From: Gemmatimonadota bacterium
GTDB lineage: Bacteria > Gemmatimonadota > Gemmatimonadetes > Longimicrobiales > Gaopeijiaceae
NCBI GenBank assembly: GCA_007121455.1
Contig: SKKN01000004.1
Location: 1 to 64,000, forward strand
DNA length: 64,000 bases
Reading direction: 5' to 3'
Positions 30,894 through 39,926 of this stretch are shown piece after piece. The notes under the pieces are model-generated. The model was not told the origin of the DNA and made no database searches. It saw nothing but the letters and a program-made list of their open reading frames with translations. Made by a program: the position numbers and the translations under genes. How positions within the stretch are numbered: the first letter of the stretch is position 1; the number at the start of each line of letters is the position of its first letter.

Positions 30894-33169
30894 CCGAGTC
30901 CAGGCCGACCTCCCCCGCGCGTCCGTCGAGGACGTCGAAGCGCGAGGGAGGCAAGGGGAGCAATGAGCCGGAGCCCATCTCGATGCGGGAAGCGGTGGGG
31001 TACCCGGAGATCGCTTGTGCTCATCAGACCAAGAACGACGACACGCTCATCGCGAAGCATGATCGACTCTTCCTCCTGATGGACCCCCACGGCGACATCA
31101 CCCCCCCTGGGCATTGCGGCCTGGGTCTCTTCGAGGAAGACACCCGAATGCTCAGCCACTACGCACTGCGGTTCTTCGGGGAGCCCGCGGCCCTTCTCTC
31201 CTCCCGGGCCACGAGCGCGTATGCGCTCCGGGTCGACATGGCGATCACGGATCAGCGCTATGGAGGGGATTCCTGGGACCCGACGAACAGCATTCACATC
31301 TCGAGAGACATCGTCATCGGGAGTCGCCTCGCAGAGCGGGTGACGTTGACGAACTTCCTCTCGCGACCGATCGAGTTGTGGATGGAGTTGAGCGTCGGCT
31401 GCGACTTCGCCGACATCTTCGAGCTACGTGGATGGAAACGACCCAGCAGAGGACAGTACTTCCGCCCCACGGTGACCGCGGATTCCCTGGACTTCTCGTA
31501 TCGTGGAACCGACGGAGAGACGATCCGCAGTGGAACGCACTTTGCGGCCGCTCCGGACTCCCTCGTGACGGGGCGCGCCCGGTGGCACCTCCACCTCGAC
31601 CCCGGAGAGCCTCAGGCGATCGAGTGGCAGGTCGTCCCGCACCGGGTGCTCGCCGAAGAGGAGTCGGCACAGCACTCGGATGCCGGGGGAACGGTGGAGC
31701 GCGGACGCATGATCAACCGCGAGCCGATGCGAAAGATCTACCGGGCGTGGAAGGAGGAGTGCACGAGTTGGTCGACGGACGTCGCCGAATTCAACAACAG
31801 CCTCGATCAGGCGAGAACCGACCTCCGTGCCCTTCACGTAGGAATGGACGGAGTGGAGGTGCTCGCCGCGGGCATCCCCTGGTTCTCCACGATCTTCGGG
31901 CGGGACGCAATCCTCGCCAGCCTTCAGGCGCTGGTGCTCTCCCCACGCATGGCGCAGCAGACGCTCGAATACTTGGCTCGTCACCAGGGTGAGGAGGAGG
32001 ATCCGTTCACGGAGGAGCAGCCCGGAAAGATCATGCACGAGCTGCGCCGAGGGGAGCTGGCCCGGGCGCGCGAGATTCCGCACCTGCCCTACTACGGAAC
32101 GATCGACGCCACCCCGCTCTGGCTGATCCTCCTCCACGAAACGTGGCGCTGGACGGGGGACCAGGACCTCGCGCGGCGCCTTCTGCCTCACGCGGACCGC
32201 GCACTCACGTGGATCGACCGGTACGGGGACATGGACGGGGACGGTCTCGTCGAATACCGCAGAAGCTCCGAGAAGGGGCTCGTCAACCAGGGGTGGAAGG
32301 ACTCGGGGGACGGTGTCCCCTTCCCGGACGGACGGATCCCGGAAGGGCCGATCGCCCTCGTGGAGGTCCAGGGATACGTGCACGACGCAAAGATCCGCAT
32401 GGCCCAGCTCTACCGCGCCATGGGCCGGAAGGATCGGGCGGAGGAACTCGTGCGGGAGGCGGAACAGCTCCGCGTAGCAATCATCGACCGATTCTGGATG
32501 GAAGAGGCGGGAACGTTCGCTCTCGCCCTGGACGGAGAGAAGAACCAAGTCCCCAGCATCACGTCGAATGCGGCGCATCTCCTCTGGAGCCGGGTCCCGA
32601 CTCGGGAACAAGCCGAGCGTATGGCCGCCCTCCTGCTGAGCGATGAGATGTTTTCCGGGTGGGGGATCCGGACACTCAGCAGAAGGCATCGGGTGTACAA
32701 CCCGATGAGCTATCACAACGGATCCGTATGGCCCCATGACAGCGCCATCGTGGGATTCGGCCTCGCTCTGGCCGGCCGAACGGAGGACATGCTCCCGATT
32801 CTCACAGGGATGCACGACGTCGCCGCCTCACTCGACGATCACCGACTTCCCGAGCTGATCTGCGGGATGAGGCGTCGGGGGCCGGCCCCGGTTCAGTACC
32901 CGGTGAGCTGCTCGCCGCAAGCGTGGGCGGCGGGAGCCTTCTTCATGCTCCTCCACGCCGCAACCGGGATCCTCCCGGACGCCCCGGCACGCCACCTCCA
33001 CATTCGGGAGCCACGACTCCCCAAGTTCATCCGGGAGCTCTCCGTATCCGGCCTCCGGGTCGGCGACTCGAGGATCTCGATGGAGTTTTGCCGGGAGGAC
33101 GACCGTACCGTCGTGAAGCTCCTCGAAGTGGAGGGAAGCCCCCTGCATGTAACCGTCGAGCTCGGGTGA
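30890..33169 (+). CDS. Glycogen-debranching-type amylo-alpha-1,6-glucosidase
   Basis: 759 residues. The N-terminal domain (about 60-290: DTLIAKHDRLFLLMDPHGDI, GLGLFEEDTRMLSHYALRF) is the glycogen-debranching N-terminal domain; the C-terminal (alpha/alpha)6 barrel shows GIPWFSTIFGRDAILASLQAL, HELRRGELARAREIPHLPYYGTIDATPLW, GDGLVEYRRSSEKGLVNQGWKDSGD and MSYHNGSVWPHDSAIVGFGL, the GH133-like pattern with an acidic pair (GRDA and the Glu/Asp around WKDSGD). It probably removes alpha-1,6 glucose branches or trims glucosides. About 45 residues before the domain are Ser/Pro/Lys-rich. ATG at 30890 overlaps the GT4 stop by four bases. Confidence 0.93.
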   Translation: MTESRPTSPARPSRTSKREGGKGSNEPEPISMREAVGYPEIACAHQTKNDDTLIAKHDRLFLLMDPHGDITPPGHCGLGLFEEDTRMLSHYALRFFGEPAALLSSRATSAYALRVDMAITDQRYGGDSWDPTNSIHISRDIVIGSRLAERVTLTNFLSRPIELWMELSVGCDFADIFELRGWKRPSRGQYFRPTVTADSLDFSYRGTDGETIRSGTHFAAAPDSLVTGRARWHLHLDPGEPQAIEWQVVPHRVLAEEESAQHSDAGGTVERGRMINREPMRKIYRAWKEECTSWSTDVAEFNNSLDQARTDLRALHVGMDGVEVLAAGIPWFSTIFGRDAILASLQALVLSPRMAQQTLEYLARHQGEEEDPFTEEQPGKIMHELRRGELARAREIPHLPYYGTIDATPLWLILLHETWRWTGDQDLARRLLPHADRALTWIDRYGDMDGDGLVEYRRSSEKGLVNQGWKDSGDGVPFPDGRIPEGPIALVEVQGYVHDAKIRMAQLYRAMGRKDRAEELVREAEQLRVAIIDRFWMEEAGTFALALDGEKNQVPSITSNAAHLLWSRVPTREQAERMAALLLSDEMFSGWGIRTLSRRHRVYNPMSYHNGSVWPHDSAIVGFGLALAGRTEDMLPILTGMHDVAASLDDHRLPELICGMRRRGPAPVQYPVSCSPQAWAAGAFFMLLHAATGILPDAPARHLHIREPRLPKFIRELSVSGLRVGDSRISMEFCREDDRTVVKLLEVEGSPLHVTVELG

Positions 33170-33275
33170 CCTCACTGCACCAATATGGTGAGTACCACCT
33201 ACCTGACCGCACTACTTCCAGGCCGACTGCCGCACGTCGCACCACAAAAGCCTTGTCCTGTCTGGGATCTCCGCC

Positions 33276-33291
33276 TGGCATGCACCCTGCG
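33276..33291 (+). promoter_or_regulatory. Sigma-54-like element upstream of the acidic-tail lipoprotein
   Basis: TGGCATGCACCCTGCG fully matches TGGCAYG-N4-YTGC and is nearly identical to the element at 29717. The ATG at 33359 is 68 bases downstream. Confidence 0.6.
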
Positions 33292-33358
33292 CCTTCCCTG
33301 AGGCGAAATGCCCTCCCCCCATCCCGGGGAGGCGAACCGAGAACCAGGAGGTCAACCG

Positions 33359-34027
33359 ATGAACGTGCAGCGCACCACGGCGACCGGCTTTCGTGCCCTG
33401 GCCCTGTCCCTGAGCCTCGCCGTCATCGGCACGGGCTGCGATGATGACATCACCGGGGCCGAAGAGACCGGGCCCATGCAGGCATACGTGAACGACAACC
33501 CGAGTTCGGCCGGAGCGGTGTCGAGCGAGCCCGCAGCGAACCGAGCCCCAGCCGCAACCTCCCTCCAGTATTCTGGATCCCTCGACGCCGATGCCCAGGT
33601 CGCGATCTCGGCCGACGGCCAGTCATGGATCGAGCTCGGCCCGGCGCATTCGATCTCCGCAGAGCTGCAGGCGTCCGGAGAAGGAGCCGATGTTCACGGA
33701 GAGGTGCGTGTGCCCGTCGGTACGTACTCGCACGTACGCCTCGTCCTGGACGATGCCCGCGCGAACGTGGCTGCCGGGAGCACGCTCGGAGGCCTTCTCA
33801 TTTCGGCGACCCTCTCCCTCAGGCTCGGCAGTGAGAGTCGGGTCACGATCGAGAAGTCGATTCCTCCCTTCGAAGTGACCGCCGGCTCCCGGACGCGCAT
33901 TCACTGGACGATGAACTCGCACCAGTGGATGTCGGAGGAGAAGGCGGAGGAGGAAGAGGTTGAGGAGGAGGAGGTCGAACAGGCTGCTGAGGCCCGTTCG
34001 GAAACCACGTCGGAGAGCGAGTTCTGA
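33359..34027 (+). CDS. Putative lipoprotein with acidic C-terminal tail
   Basis: 222 residues. The signal peptide ends in LAVIGTGCDDD, a lipobox. A low-complexity Ser/Ala/Pro stretch follows, then a beta-rich domain (ADAQVAISADGQSWIELGPAHS, GEVRVPVGTYSHVRLVLDDARANV, TIEKSIPPFEVTAGSRTRIHWTMNSHQW) that resembles DUF4382-like sandwiches. The last 30 residues are mostly Glu with scattered Ser/Thr. AGGAGG lies 9 bases before the ATG. No function is assigned. It is the only gene between the debrancher and the convergent 490-residue membrane protein. Confidence 0.72.
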   Translation: MNVQRTTATGFRALALSLSLAVIGTGCDDDITGAEETGPMQAYVNDNPSSAGAVSSEPAANRAPAATSLQYSGSLDADAQVAISADGQSWIELGPAHSISAELQASGEGADVHGEVRVPVGTYSHVRLVLDDARANVAAGSTLGGLLISATLSLRLGSESRVTIEKSIPPFEVTAGSRTRIHWTMNSHQWMSEEKAEEEEVEEEEVEQAAEARSETTSESEF

Positions 34028-34048
34028 AGCTGACCGACCCGAAACGGA

Positions 34049-35521
34049 TCAGTAGCGAATCGTGAGGAGGGGAAGGACCGGGCCCGTCCCGTCGGAGCCG
34101 GTGAACGCCATCACCGCTGCCGGCAGATCCAGGCGGAGCTCCGGTCCTTTCCCCCTCGCGTGTTCGTGCCCGGCTCCTCCCCCCCTCCGCGCTTCAGCGT
34201 CTGAAGCGACGGACCGCCAGACGAATCCAGCCCCCAGAATCGAACCGGCCGTGGACGTGCTGAGGTAGAGGAGCTCCCGGTCGTCCAGGTCGTCGACGAT
34301 GAGGTAGGTGACCCCGAGCGCCACAGCTCCCCCGGCGAGGTGACCGGCATTCACGAGGAGCCCTTCCCCCCTCGTCAGGTTCCGAGGCGCGAGGAGTCGG
34401 TCTCCCAGAGCGGTCCCTCCGAGTCCACCTGCGAGAGCGCCCGCCGCAATCCCTCTCCCCTCCTCGACGCCCACGCCACGAGTCGCGGTGGCCCCGAGCT
34501 GAGCCCCGAGGATCATCGAGCTGCGCAGCGCTGCGACGTCGCCCTCCGAATGCGTCCGGCGATGCCCGAGCCACGCTCCGGCTGTGAGCCCGGCCGCCTG
34601 ACCTGCCACCGTGATCGCATGGCCAGCCCGGCGACTCCGGCGGCGCCTCTCGATCCACTCGAAGCCGTCCTCCCCGCGGATCACCTCCTCCTCGGCGTAC
34701 GGACCCGCCACGTAAGCCAGGGCGGCACCCGCCGCCAGCCCAGCATCCCCCAGGGCGCCCCAGAGCGCCCCCGTTCCGGGATCGGGGAGCCAACGATCCA
34801 CCGCGTGGAACCCCGCGATCCCTCCGGCCACCCCTCCCGCCACGCCTCCGCCGAGTCGAAGACGCTCGCGATCATCGTTCACGCGCAAGGTTGCGTCCGA
34901 AGCGAGGAGGCCGCCGAGGAGAACCCCGGTGAGTACGCCCCTGGTCCCACCGTACATCGAGAGATTCCGGTGGGTGTCGCTGACCGTTCGGTCCCGGGTG
35001 AGCCGGTACGGTACGTAGAAGGCGGCTCCGGCTGTGAGGAGGTAGGATGCGACACCCGCCTGGGCGGAGGACACCCCGAGCGTGACCGGCACGGCCCATC
35101 CGTGGAATCCGAGACCGAGGAGGGTGTGTCCGACCACGAGGCCGCCGCGGCCCTCCTGGGTGCCCAGCACGCGAACGTCCTGCTCGTCGAGCAGCTCGGA
35201 AAGGCGGTCCCGGAACGCCTGGAGCTCCACTTCGGCCAGAAGGCGCCGCTCCCGGTGGAGCGCGCCGTCCCGGAGTGACTCGATCTCGAGCACGGCGGTC
35301 CGGTCATCACGGAGCCACAACCGTGCGGCCCTGAAGTCGGTGGTCTCGGGGAAGAGTCCGAGGCGGGCACGGAGCTCCGGTGAAATCTCCACGACGCCCC
35401 GCTCGGGGGCGAGCTCCACCTGTCGCTCCCGTTCGACGACCTGCCCTGCGAGCGCTCCCGAGCAACCGAGCGCAGGCAAGAGCAGGAGGAATACGACGAT
35501 CGAGAGCGAGAGGCTCTTCAT
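34049..35521 (-). CDS. Exported protein with glycine-rich helical repeats, unknown function
   Basis: 490 residues. The signal peptide ends in LPALGCSGALAGQ with a possible lipobox cysteine. Residues 30-130 form a beta-rich domain; the remainder alternates short hydrophobic Gly/Ala-rich segments (GVLTGVLLGGLLASD, LGGGVAGGVAGGIAGFHAV, GIAAGALAGGLGGTALGDRLL) with polar loops carrying dibasic and Asp-Arg pairs. This recalls glycine-zipper membrane proteins. The sequence DRYL/DRLL and LTRGEGLLVNAGHLAGG recur as pseudo-repeats. I recognise no family. The start was set at the ATG at 35521, which gives the signal peptide; upstream in-frame codons lie in modC. Confidence 0.65.
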   Translation of the reverse strand: MKSLSLSIVVFLLLLPALGCSGALAGQVVERERQVELAPERGVVEISPELRARLGLFPETTDFRAARLWLRDDRTAVLEIESLRDGALHRERRLLAEVELQAFRDRLSELLDEQDVRVLGTQEGRGGLVVGHTLLGLGFHGWAVPVTLGVSSAQAGVASYLLTAGAAFYVPYRLTRDRTVSDTHRNLSMYGGTRGVLTGVLLGGLLASDATLRVNDDRERLRLGGGVAGGVAGGIAGFHAVDRWLPDPGTGALWGALGDAGLAAGAALAYVAGPYAEEEVIRGEDGFEWIERRRRSRRAGHAITVAGQAAGLTAGAWLGHRRTHSEGDVAALRSSMILGAQLGATATRGVGVEEGRGIAAGALAGGLGGTALGDRLLAPRNLTRGEGLLVNAGHLAGGAVALGVTYLIVDDLDDRELLYLSTSTAGSILGAGFVWRSVASDAEARRGGGAGHEHARGKGPELRLDLPAAVMAFTGSDGTGPVLPLLTIRY

Positions 35522-35564
35522 CCGGACTCCACGTAGACAGGTACCGCGCTCGGAGGGCATCAAG

Positions 35565-36284
35565 CTATCCGAGCTCCTCGGATTGGAACAGGTATGCCGC
35601 CGGGGATTCACGATCGTCCAGAAGGTCGGAGGTCGCGCCGGAAGCGACAACGCGGCCCCGGTCCATCAGCACCAGCGAATCGGACAGCTCCCGCACGTCC
35701 GCCACGGAGTGGGTCACCAGGACGAGAGGAACCCCCGTCCGGAGATGAAGCGCCCGCAGGGACGACCTCAGCTCCCTTCGGACCCTGAAGTCGAGGGCGG
35801 CGAACGGCTCGTCGAGGAGGAGCAGCTCCGGCTCCGGGGCGAGAGCCCTCGCCAGGGCGACCCGCTGGCGCTCACCCCCCGACAGGCTCCCGGGCGACCG
35901 GTCCCCGTAGCCGGTGAGACCGATCGTCGTGAGGAGCTCCTCCACCCGCCGGCGCCGGTCCCTACGGCGTCTCCTGTGGAGGCCGTAGGCGATGTTCGAA
36001 CCCACGCTCAGATGCGGAAAGAGGGCGTACTCCTGGAAGACGAGGCCGATCCGACGTCGGCTCGGCGGAAGGTGAAGGTCCGCCCCGGAATCGGACAAGA
36101 CCCGCTCGCCGAGGACGATGCGGCCCTCGTCCGCACGTTCGAGCCCCGCCACATGCCGGAGAGTGAGACTCTTTCCGGCCCCGGAAGGGCCGAAGAGCGC
36201 CGTGATGCCCGATCCCGTCTCGAAGCGGACGTCCAGCTCGAAGGCTTCCAACCGTGTCCGGAAGTCGACGAGCAGGCTCACCAT
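35565..36284 (-). CDS. modC: Molybdate ABC transporter ATP-binding protein
   Basis: 239 residues. Walker A is GPSGAGKS, the Q-loop FQEYALFPHLSV, signature LSGGERQRVALARAL, Walker B LLLLDEPFAALD and the switch histidine THSVADV. It powers molybdate or tungstate import. It lacks the C-terminal MOP/TOBE domain (about 100 residues) of classical ModC, so it ends after the ATPase core; a separate molybdate sensor domain is not present. The ATG at 36284 overlaps the modB stop by seven bases. The frame opens much further upstream but this lies on modB and modA. Confidence 0.9.
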   Translation of the reverse strand: MVSLLVDFRTRLEAFELDVRFETGSGITALFGPSGAGKSLTLRHVAGLERADEGRIVLGERVLSDSGADLHLPPSRRRIGLVFQEYALFPHLSVGSNIAYGLHRRRRRDRRRRVEELLTTIGLTGYGDRSPGSLSGGERQRVALARALAPEPELLLLDEPFAALDFRVRRELRSSLRALHLRTGVPLVLVTHSVADVRELSDSLVLMDRGRVVASGATSDLLDDRESPAAYLFQSEELG

Positions 36285-36937
36285 CCCGGACTTCGCCCGA
36301 TGCGGGTGAGAACGAGGAGGGCTCCCGCCGTCGTGAGCGTGAGGAGGAGCGCGAGGAGATTCGCTTCGTCCATCCTCCCCGCCTGCACCGCGTCGTAGAT
36401 CGCGATGCTCCCGGTTCGGGTCTCGCCCGGAATGTTGCCGGCTACCATGACCGTGGCTCCGAACTCCCCGATCGCACGTGCGAAGGTGAGAGCGACCCCC
36501 GCGAGAATCGCTCGCCATGCGAGGGGAACGGTGACGGTGAGGGCGATCGCCGCCTCGCTCCGACCCAAAGTGCGGGCCGCCTCCTCGTACGTCCGGTCCA
36601 CCTGTTCGAACCCTGCTTGAGCCGCCCGGATGAGGAAGGGCACGGAGGCGACGAACGCGGCGATCACCGCGGCGGTCGGCGTGAACACGAGCCGTCCCAG
36701 ACCGACCGCTTCCGCCCAACCTCCGACGGGCCCCTCCCTTCCGATCAGAAGGAGCAGGTAGTACCCGAGGACGGTGGGCGGAAGGACCATCGGGAGCAGG
36801 ATCAGGACCGTCCAGAAGTCGCGGCCCGGCACGGACCTCCGTGCCAGGACCCAGGCGACGGGGAGGCCCACGGTCAATGAGAGCACCGTGGCCCAGGTCG
36901 CCACCCGGAAGGAGAGGGCAAGAGGGTGGAGGTCCAC
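36278..36937 (-). CDS. modB: Molybdate ABC transporter permease
   Basis: 219 residues, five or so membrane helices. The permease EAA loop is AARTLGRSEAAIALTVTVPLAWRAILAGVALTFARAIGEFGATVMVAGNIPGETRT, diagnostic of ModB/CysU-type permeases and best matching ModB. The GTG at 36937 is five bases after the modA stop and begins in family register (DLHPLALSFRVA). The stop overlaps modC by seven bases, so modA-modB-modC are translated as a unit. Confidence 0.93.
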   Translation of the reverse strand: MDLHPLALSFRVATWATVLSLTVGLPVAWVLARRSVPGRDFWTVLILLPMVLPPTVLGYYLLLLIGREGPVGGWAEAVGLGRLVFTPTAAVIAAFVASVPFLIRAAQAGFEQVDRTYEEAARTLGRSEAAIALTVTVPLAWRAILAGVALTFARAIGEFGATVMVAGNIPGETRTGSIAIYDAVQAGRMDEANLLALLLTLTTAGALLVLTRIGRSPGW

Positions 36938-36942
36938 GATAC

Positions 36943-37845
36943 TCAGTGGCTCCCGCTCGCCACCGTCCCGGTGCGGGGCCCCTCCTCCGCATTGAACTCT
37001 ACGCGCTCCGTGGCAGCGTGCGGCGACTCGAATCCGTGCCGGAGAAGGATCGCGCCTCCGTCCTCGGAGAGCACGAAGTCCAGGAAGGCATGCGCGGCAT
37101 CGGGCCGGCTCGAGGAGCTCAGAACCCCGGCGGCCTGCCTGAGCGGAGGATGCAAGCGATCGTCGATGATCGTGTAGGGGCGCTCCGGACCGGGCGCCCC
37201 GAGGATCAGGGGGAGTGCGACGATCCCCGCGTCGGCGTTCCCCGTGCGAACGAGCTGATAGGTCTGTGCCACGTCTTCTCCGAGGACGAGCCGCCCACTC
37301 ACCTCCTCCCAGACTTTCGCGGCGCGGAGCGCCTTCCTGGCCATTGCACCGTAGGGGGCGTGCTCGGGGTTGGCGATCGCCACGAGCTCGTACTTCGACT
37401 CTGCGAGCGCTTCCGGGCTCCGGGGCGGGACCGCGCCGGGAGGCGCCACGAGCGCCAGACGGCCGACCGCGTAGAGGTGCCGAGAGGCCGGATCGATGCG
37501 GCCCGATTCGACGAGCGGATCGAGAAAGCCTTCATCGGCGGAGAAGAAGAGGTCGGCGGGCGCTCCGTGGCGGATCTGGGCGGCGAGATTCCCCGACGAT
37601 CCGAAGGCGAACCGGACCCCGGTGCCGGAACGCTGCTCGAAGGCGGCCCCGACCTCCTCGAACGCCACCCTGAGGTCCGAGGCCGCCAGAACGAGCAGGG
37701 AGCCCTCCGCCGTGGAGCGGGCGGACTCCTCCCCCACCCCGCCCGCCCGGCCTTCTGCGCTCCCGCATGCCGTGAACCCGGCCGAGCCGGCCCCCAGGAG
37801 AAGCGCGCAGAGGCCCCGGCTCACGCTCCGGGTCCAATCCTTCAT
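36943..37845 (-). CDS. modA: Molybdate-binding periplasmic protein
   Basis: 300 residues. The signal peptide ends near GFTACGSA, a likely lipobox, so it may be lipid-anchored. The ModA fold is visible: LLVLAASDLRVAFEEVGAAFEQRSGTGVRFAFGSSGNLAAQIRHGAPADLFFSADEGFLDPL, YAVGRLALV, EHAPYGAMARKAL, LVLGEDVAQTYQLVRTGNADAGIVALPL and HAFLDFVLSEDGGAILLRHGF. SSGN and the Ala-Ser region supply oxyanion contacts. Its ATG overlaps the regulator stop by four bases. Confidence 0.95.
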   Translation of the reverse strand: MKDWTRSVSRGLCALLLGAGSAGFTACGSAEGRAGGVGEESARSTAEGSLLVLAASDLRVAFEEVGAAFEQRSGTGVRFAFGSSGNLAAQIRHGAPADLFFSADEGFLDPLVESGRIDPASRHLYAVGRLALVAPPGAVPPRSPEALAESKYELVAIANPEHAPYGAMARKALRAAKVWEEVSGRLVLGEDVAQTYQLVRTGNADAGIVALPLILGAPGPERPYTIIDDRLHPPLRQAAGVLSSSSRPDAAHAFLDFVLSEDGGAILLRHGFESPHAATERVEFNAEEGPRTGTVASGSH

Positions 37846-38948
37846 GCCGGCCGCCCCATCGCCGCCACGTCGTAGCCCCCGAGGGCCGCCACCTGCCGCC
37901 CGAGCGCCGGACGGCGCAGGGTCGAGAGAAGGAGCTGCACGGAGGGAAGCTCGAGGAAATGATCCGGAACGACCAGCTCGTATGGCTCCTCCGCGAGAGG
38001 AATCGACTCGAGGCCACGCGCCAGAGCGACCGCGCGGATCGCGACTCCCGCATCCGCCGCGCCGGCCCGGACCGCCGAACCCACGGTCAGGTGCCCGTCC
38101 GCGGAGGTTTCCTCGAAGCCCGGCACGGACTCGCTCGGGATTCCCGCTTCGGCGAGGCGGAGCTCGAGGAGGTGCCGGCTCCCGGAACCGGGCTCCCTGT
38201 TCAGGAAGCGAAGATCCGGACGCGCCAGATCGGCGACGCCGCGGACGCCGAGTGGGTTGCCCGGGCGCAGGAGCAACGCCTGCTCCCACGTCGCGAAGGA
38301 GATCCTCGTGACGGAGAAGGGCACGAGGAGGCGTACCCACGGCTCATTATACACTCCTGTGTCCGCGTCCCGGAGATGCGTTCCGGCGACGTGCACCGTG
38401 CCTTCCCCGAGTGCCTGCAGGGCCGCTCTACTTCCGGTGGACAACCAGAGCACCTCCACTCCGTGCTCCCGGCGGAGAAGCTCGCACACGAGACCAAACG
38501 CCGGATCGCAGCCGGCGACCACGAGGTCCGGCGGTGGGGGACGTTCCGTGAAGAGGCGGACCTCCGCCCCACAGCCTCGGACATCCACCCCTACTCCATC
38601 CGCGGGGACGGTGCCATGGGTCCCACCGGCCTCGAGTTCGTGCGCCACGAGCCGCCCCGCCACCGTCGCAAGGCGGACTCGCCGCCCGCCGGGGGAGGAC
38701 GGACCGACGGCGTCCACCCGAACCACCTCGGGCTCCTCGGCAGCGAGCTGGAAGAGTTCCTCGACCGAGGTCCCGAGCGCCCGCGCGAGCCTCAACGCGA
38801 CCTCGGTCGAAGGCACGGAGCGCCCGGATTCGATCGCAGCGTAGCTCTGGCGGGTGATCCCCGCCCGCTCCCCGAGCTGCTCCTGGGACCAGCTCCTCTG
38901 GAGTCGACAATCGAGAAGCGACGAGCGGAGACGTTCGCGTTCGGACAT
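37842..38948 (-). CDS. XRE-type HTH regulator with periplasmic-binding-protein-like sensor domain (molybdate-type)
   Basis: 368 residues. Residues 5-65 are a HTH_XRE domain (LRSSLLDCRLQRSWSQEQLGERAGITRQSYAAIESGRSVPSTEVALRLARALGTSVEELF). Residues 150-360 are a PBP-like domain of the kind found in molybdopterin-related regulators: DLVVAGCDPAFGLVCELL, GSRAALQALGEGTVHVAGTHLRD, RFLNREPGSGSRHLLELRL, SADGHLTVGSAVRAGAADAGVAIRAVA and LEELPS-like end. It probably reads the cytoplasmic molybdate or molybdopterin level and controls modABC. It is first in the operon, coupled to modA by a four-base overlap. The ATG at 38948 coincides with the predicted transcription start. Confidence 0.9.
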   Translation of the reverse strand: MSERERLRSSLLDCRLQRSWSQEQLGERAGITRQSYAAIESGRSVPSTEVALRLARALGTSVEELFQLAAEEPEVVRVDAVGPSSPGGRRVRLATVAGRLVAHELEAGGTHGTVPADGVGVDVRGCGAEVRLFTERPPPPDLVVAGCDPAFGLVCELLRREHGVEVLWLSTGSRAALQALGEGTVHVAGTHLRDADTGVYNEPWVRLLVPFSVTRISFATWEQALLLRPGNPLGVRGVADLARPDLRFLNREPGSGSRHLLELRLAEAGIPSESVPGFEETSADGHLTVGSAVRAGAADAGVAIRAVALARGLESIPLAEEPYELVVPDHFLELPSVQLLLSTLRRPALGRQVAALGGYDVAAMGRPA

Positions 38949-38954
38949 GCCAAA

Positions 38955-38983
38955 GTTGTAAGGCCTGCCTGCCCATACGTCAA
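38955..38983 (-). promoter_or_regulatory. Sigma-70-type promoter of the mod operon, leaderless
   Basis: On the minus strand TTGACG (38983-38978) and TACAAC (38960-38955) are separated by 17 bases. Transcription would start near 38948, the A of the regulator ATG, so the mRNA would be leaderless. This is inferred from spacing and box similarity only. Confidence 0.55.
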
Positions 38984-39035
38984 GCAAACCCTACACCCCT
39001 GCGCCCGGTGCTCCGCCCCCCCTGCTCCCGGGCAC

Positions 39036-39884
39036 TCAGGCCCGGGGCGGTGCCAGAAGCACCCACCCGGGAGCTTCCCGGAGGACCTCCCGGCTCACCG
39101 ACCCCAGCACGGCCCTGGCGGCCCGGCCGCGGCCGTGTGTGCCCATCACGATGAGGGTTTGCGAGTGCAGGCCCGCCTGCCGGAGAATCTCATCCGCGAC
39201 CTTTCCCGTCGTGACTACCACCTGTACTGCTCCCGCACCGCCCTCCCGCAGACGCTCAGCGAGGCCCTCGAGGCCATCCCGGCCGGCCGGCCCGAAGCTT
39301 CCTCCTTCGGCAGCTTCTTCCCCCCGCACGTGCAGCAGGGTGACGGAACGGAGTCCGGCACGGACCAGTGACTCTACGAGCGGCAAGGCCCGTTCGGCAC
39401 CCTGGGAGAAATCGGTGGGAACGAGAACCTCCGTCGTCCGGTCGAAGCAGGACGCGACCGGGGGGCCGTCCTCCCCCTGTGGCTCGATGCGCTGCACGAG
39501 CACCGGAAGCGTCGCGCGCCGGGTCACTTCCGAAGCCACACTGCCCACGAACGCCTCGCGGACCCGGCTGTGGCTCCGCGACCCGACCATCACCATCGAA
39601 GCTCCGACCGCCCCTGCCGCCTTCAGGATCTCCGCCGCGGGACTCCCGACACCGGCTACCACATTCACGGTGAAGCCCTCCTCTTCGAGCGACGCCGCGG
39701 CGGAAGCGAGCCGCTCACGGTGCCGATCGAGATGGGCGACCCCTCCGAAGACCGGATATTCGACCTCCGCCACGTGGACCAGCGTCAGCCTGCGCGTTCC
39801 CAACTCCCGCAGGCTCGGGAGGCATCGGAGCATGGAGTCCGCCGCCGGCGAGAGGTCCAGCGCGACCGCGATGTGCTCGAACAT
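39036..39884 (-). CDS. Universal stress protein, tandem UspA domains
   Basis: 282 residues in two UspA halves. The first (2-140) starts HIAVALDLSPAADSMLRC and contains GASMVMVGSRSHSRVREAFVGSVASEVTRRATLPVLV; the second (about 155-280) starts EVLVPTDFSQGAERALPL and contains TLIVMGTHGRGRAARAVLGSVSREVLREA. The G-x2-G-x9-G(S/T) ATP-binding pattern is present in both, so it should bind ATP. It is the last gene of the arsenic transcription unit, 42 bases after the CC-motif gene. A stress-survival role is likely. Confidence 0.93.
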   Translation of the reverse strand: MFEHIAVALDLSPAADSMLRCLPSLRELGTRRLTLVHVAEVEYPVFGGVAHLDRHRERLASAAASLEEEGFTVNVVAGVGSPAAEILKAAGAVGASMVMVGSRSHSRVREAFVGSVASEVTRRATLPVLVQRIEPQGEDGPPVASCFDRTTEVLVPTDFSQGAERALPLVESLVRAGLRSVTLLHVRGEEAAEGGSFGPAGRDGLEGLAERLREGGAGAVQVVVTTGKVADEILRQAGLHSQTLIVMGTHGRGRAARAVLGSVSREVLREAPGWVLLAPPRA

Positions 39885-39926
39885 GGGCCAGAATCCTGGT
39901 TACGAGTTCGGTTGAACCGACACCGC

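Noticed and set aside
31424-32815. 463-codon minus-strand frame opposite the debrancher
   Set aside because: Antisense shadow with no domain.
38978-38999. GG-N10-GC-like spacing upstream of the mod regulator
   Set aside because: A better sigma-70 promoter explains this region, and the -24 box is poor.
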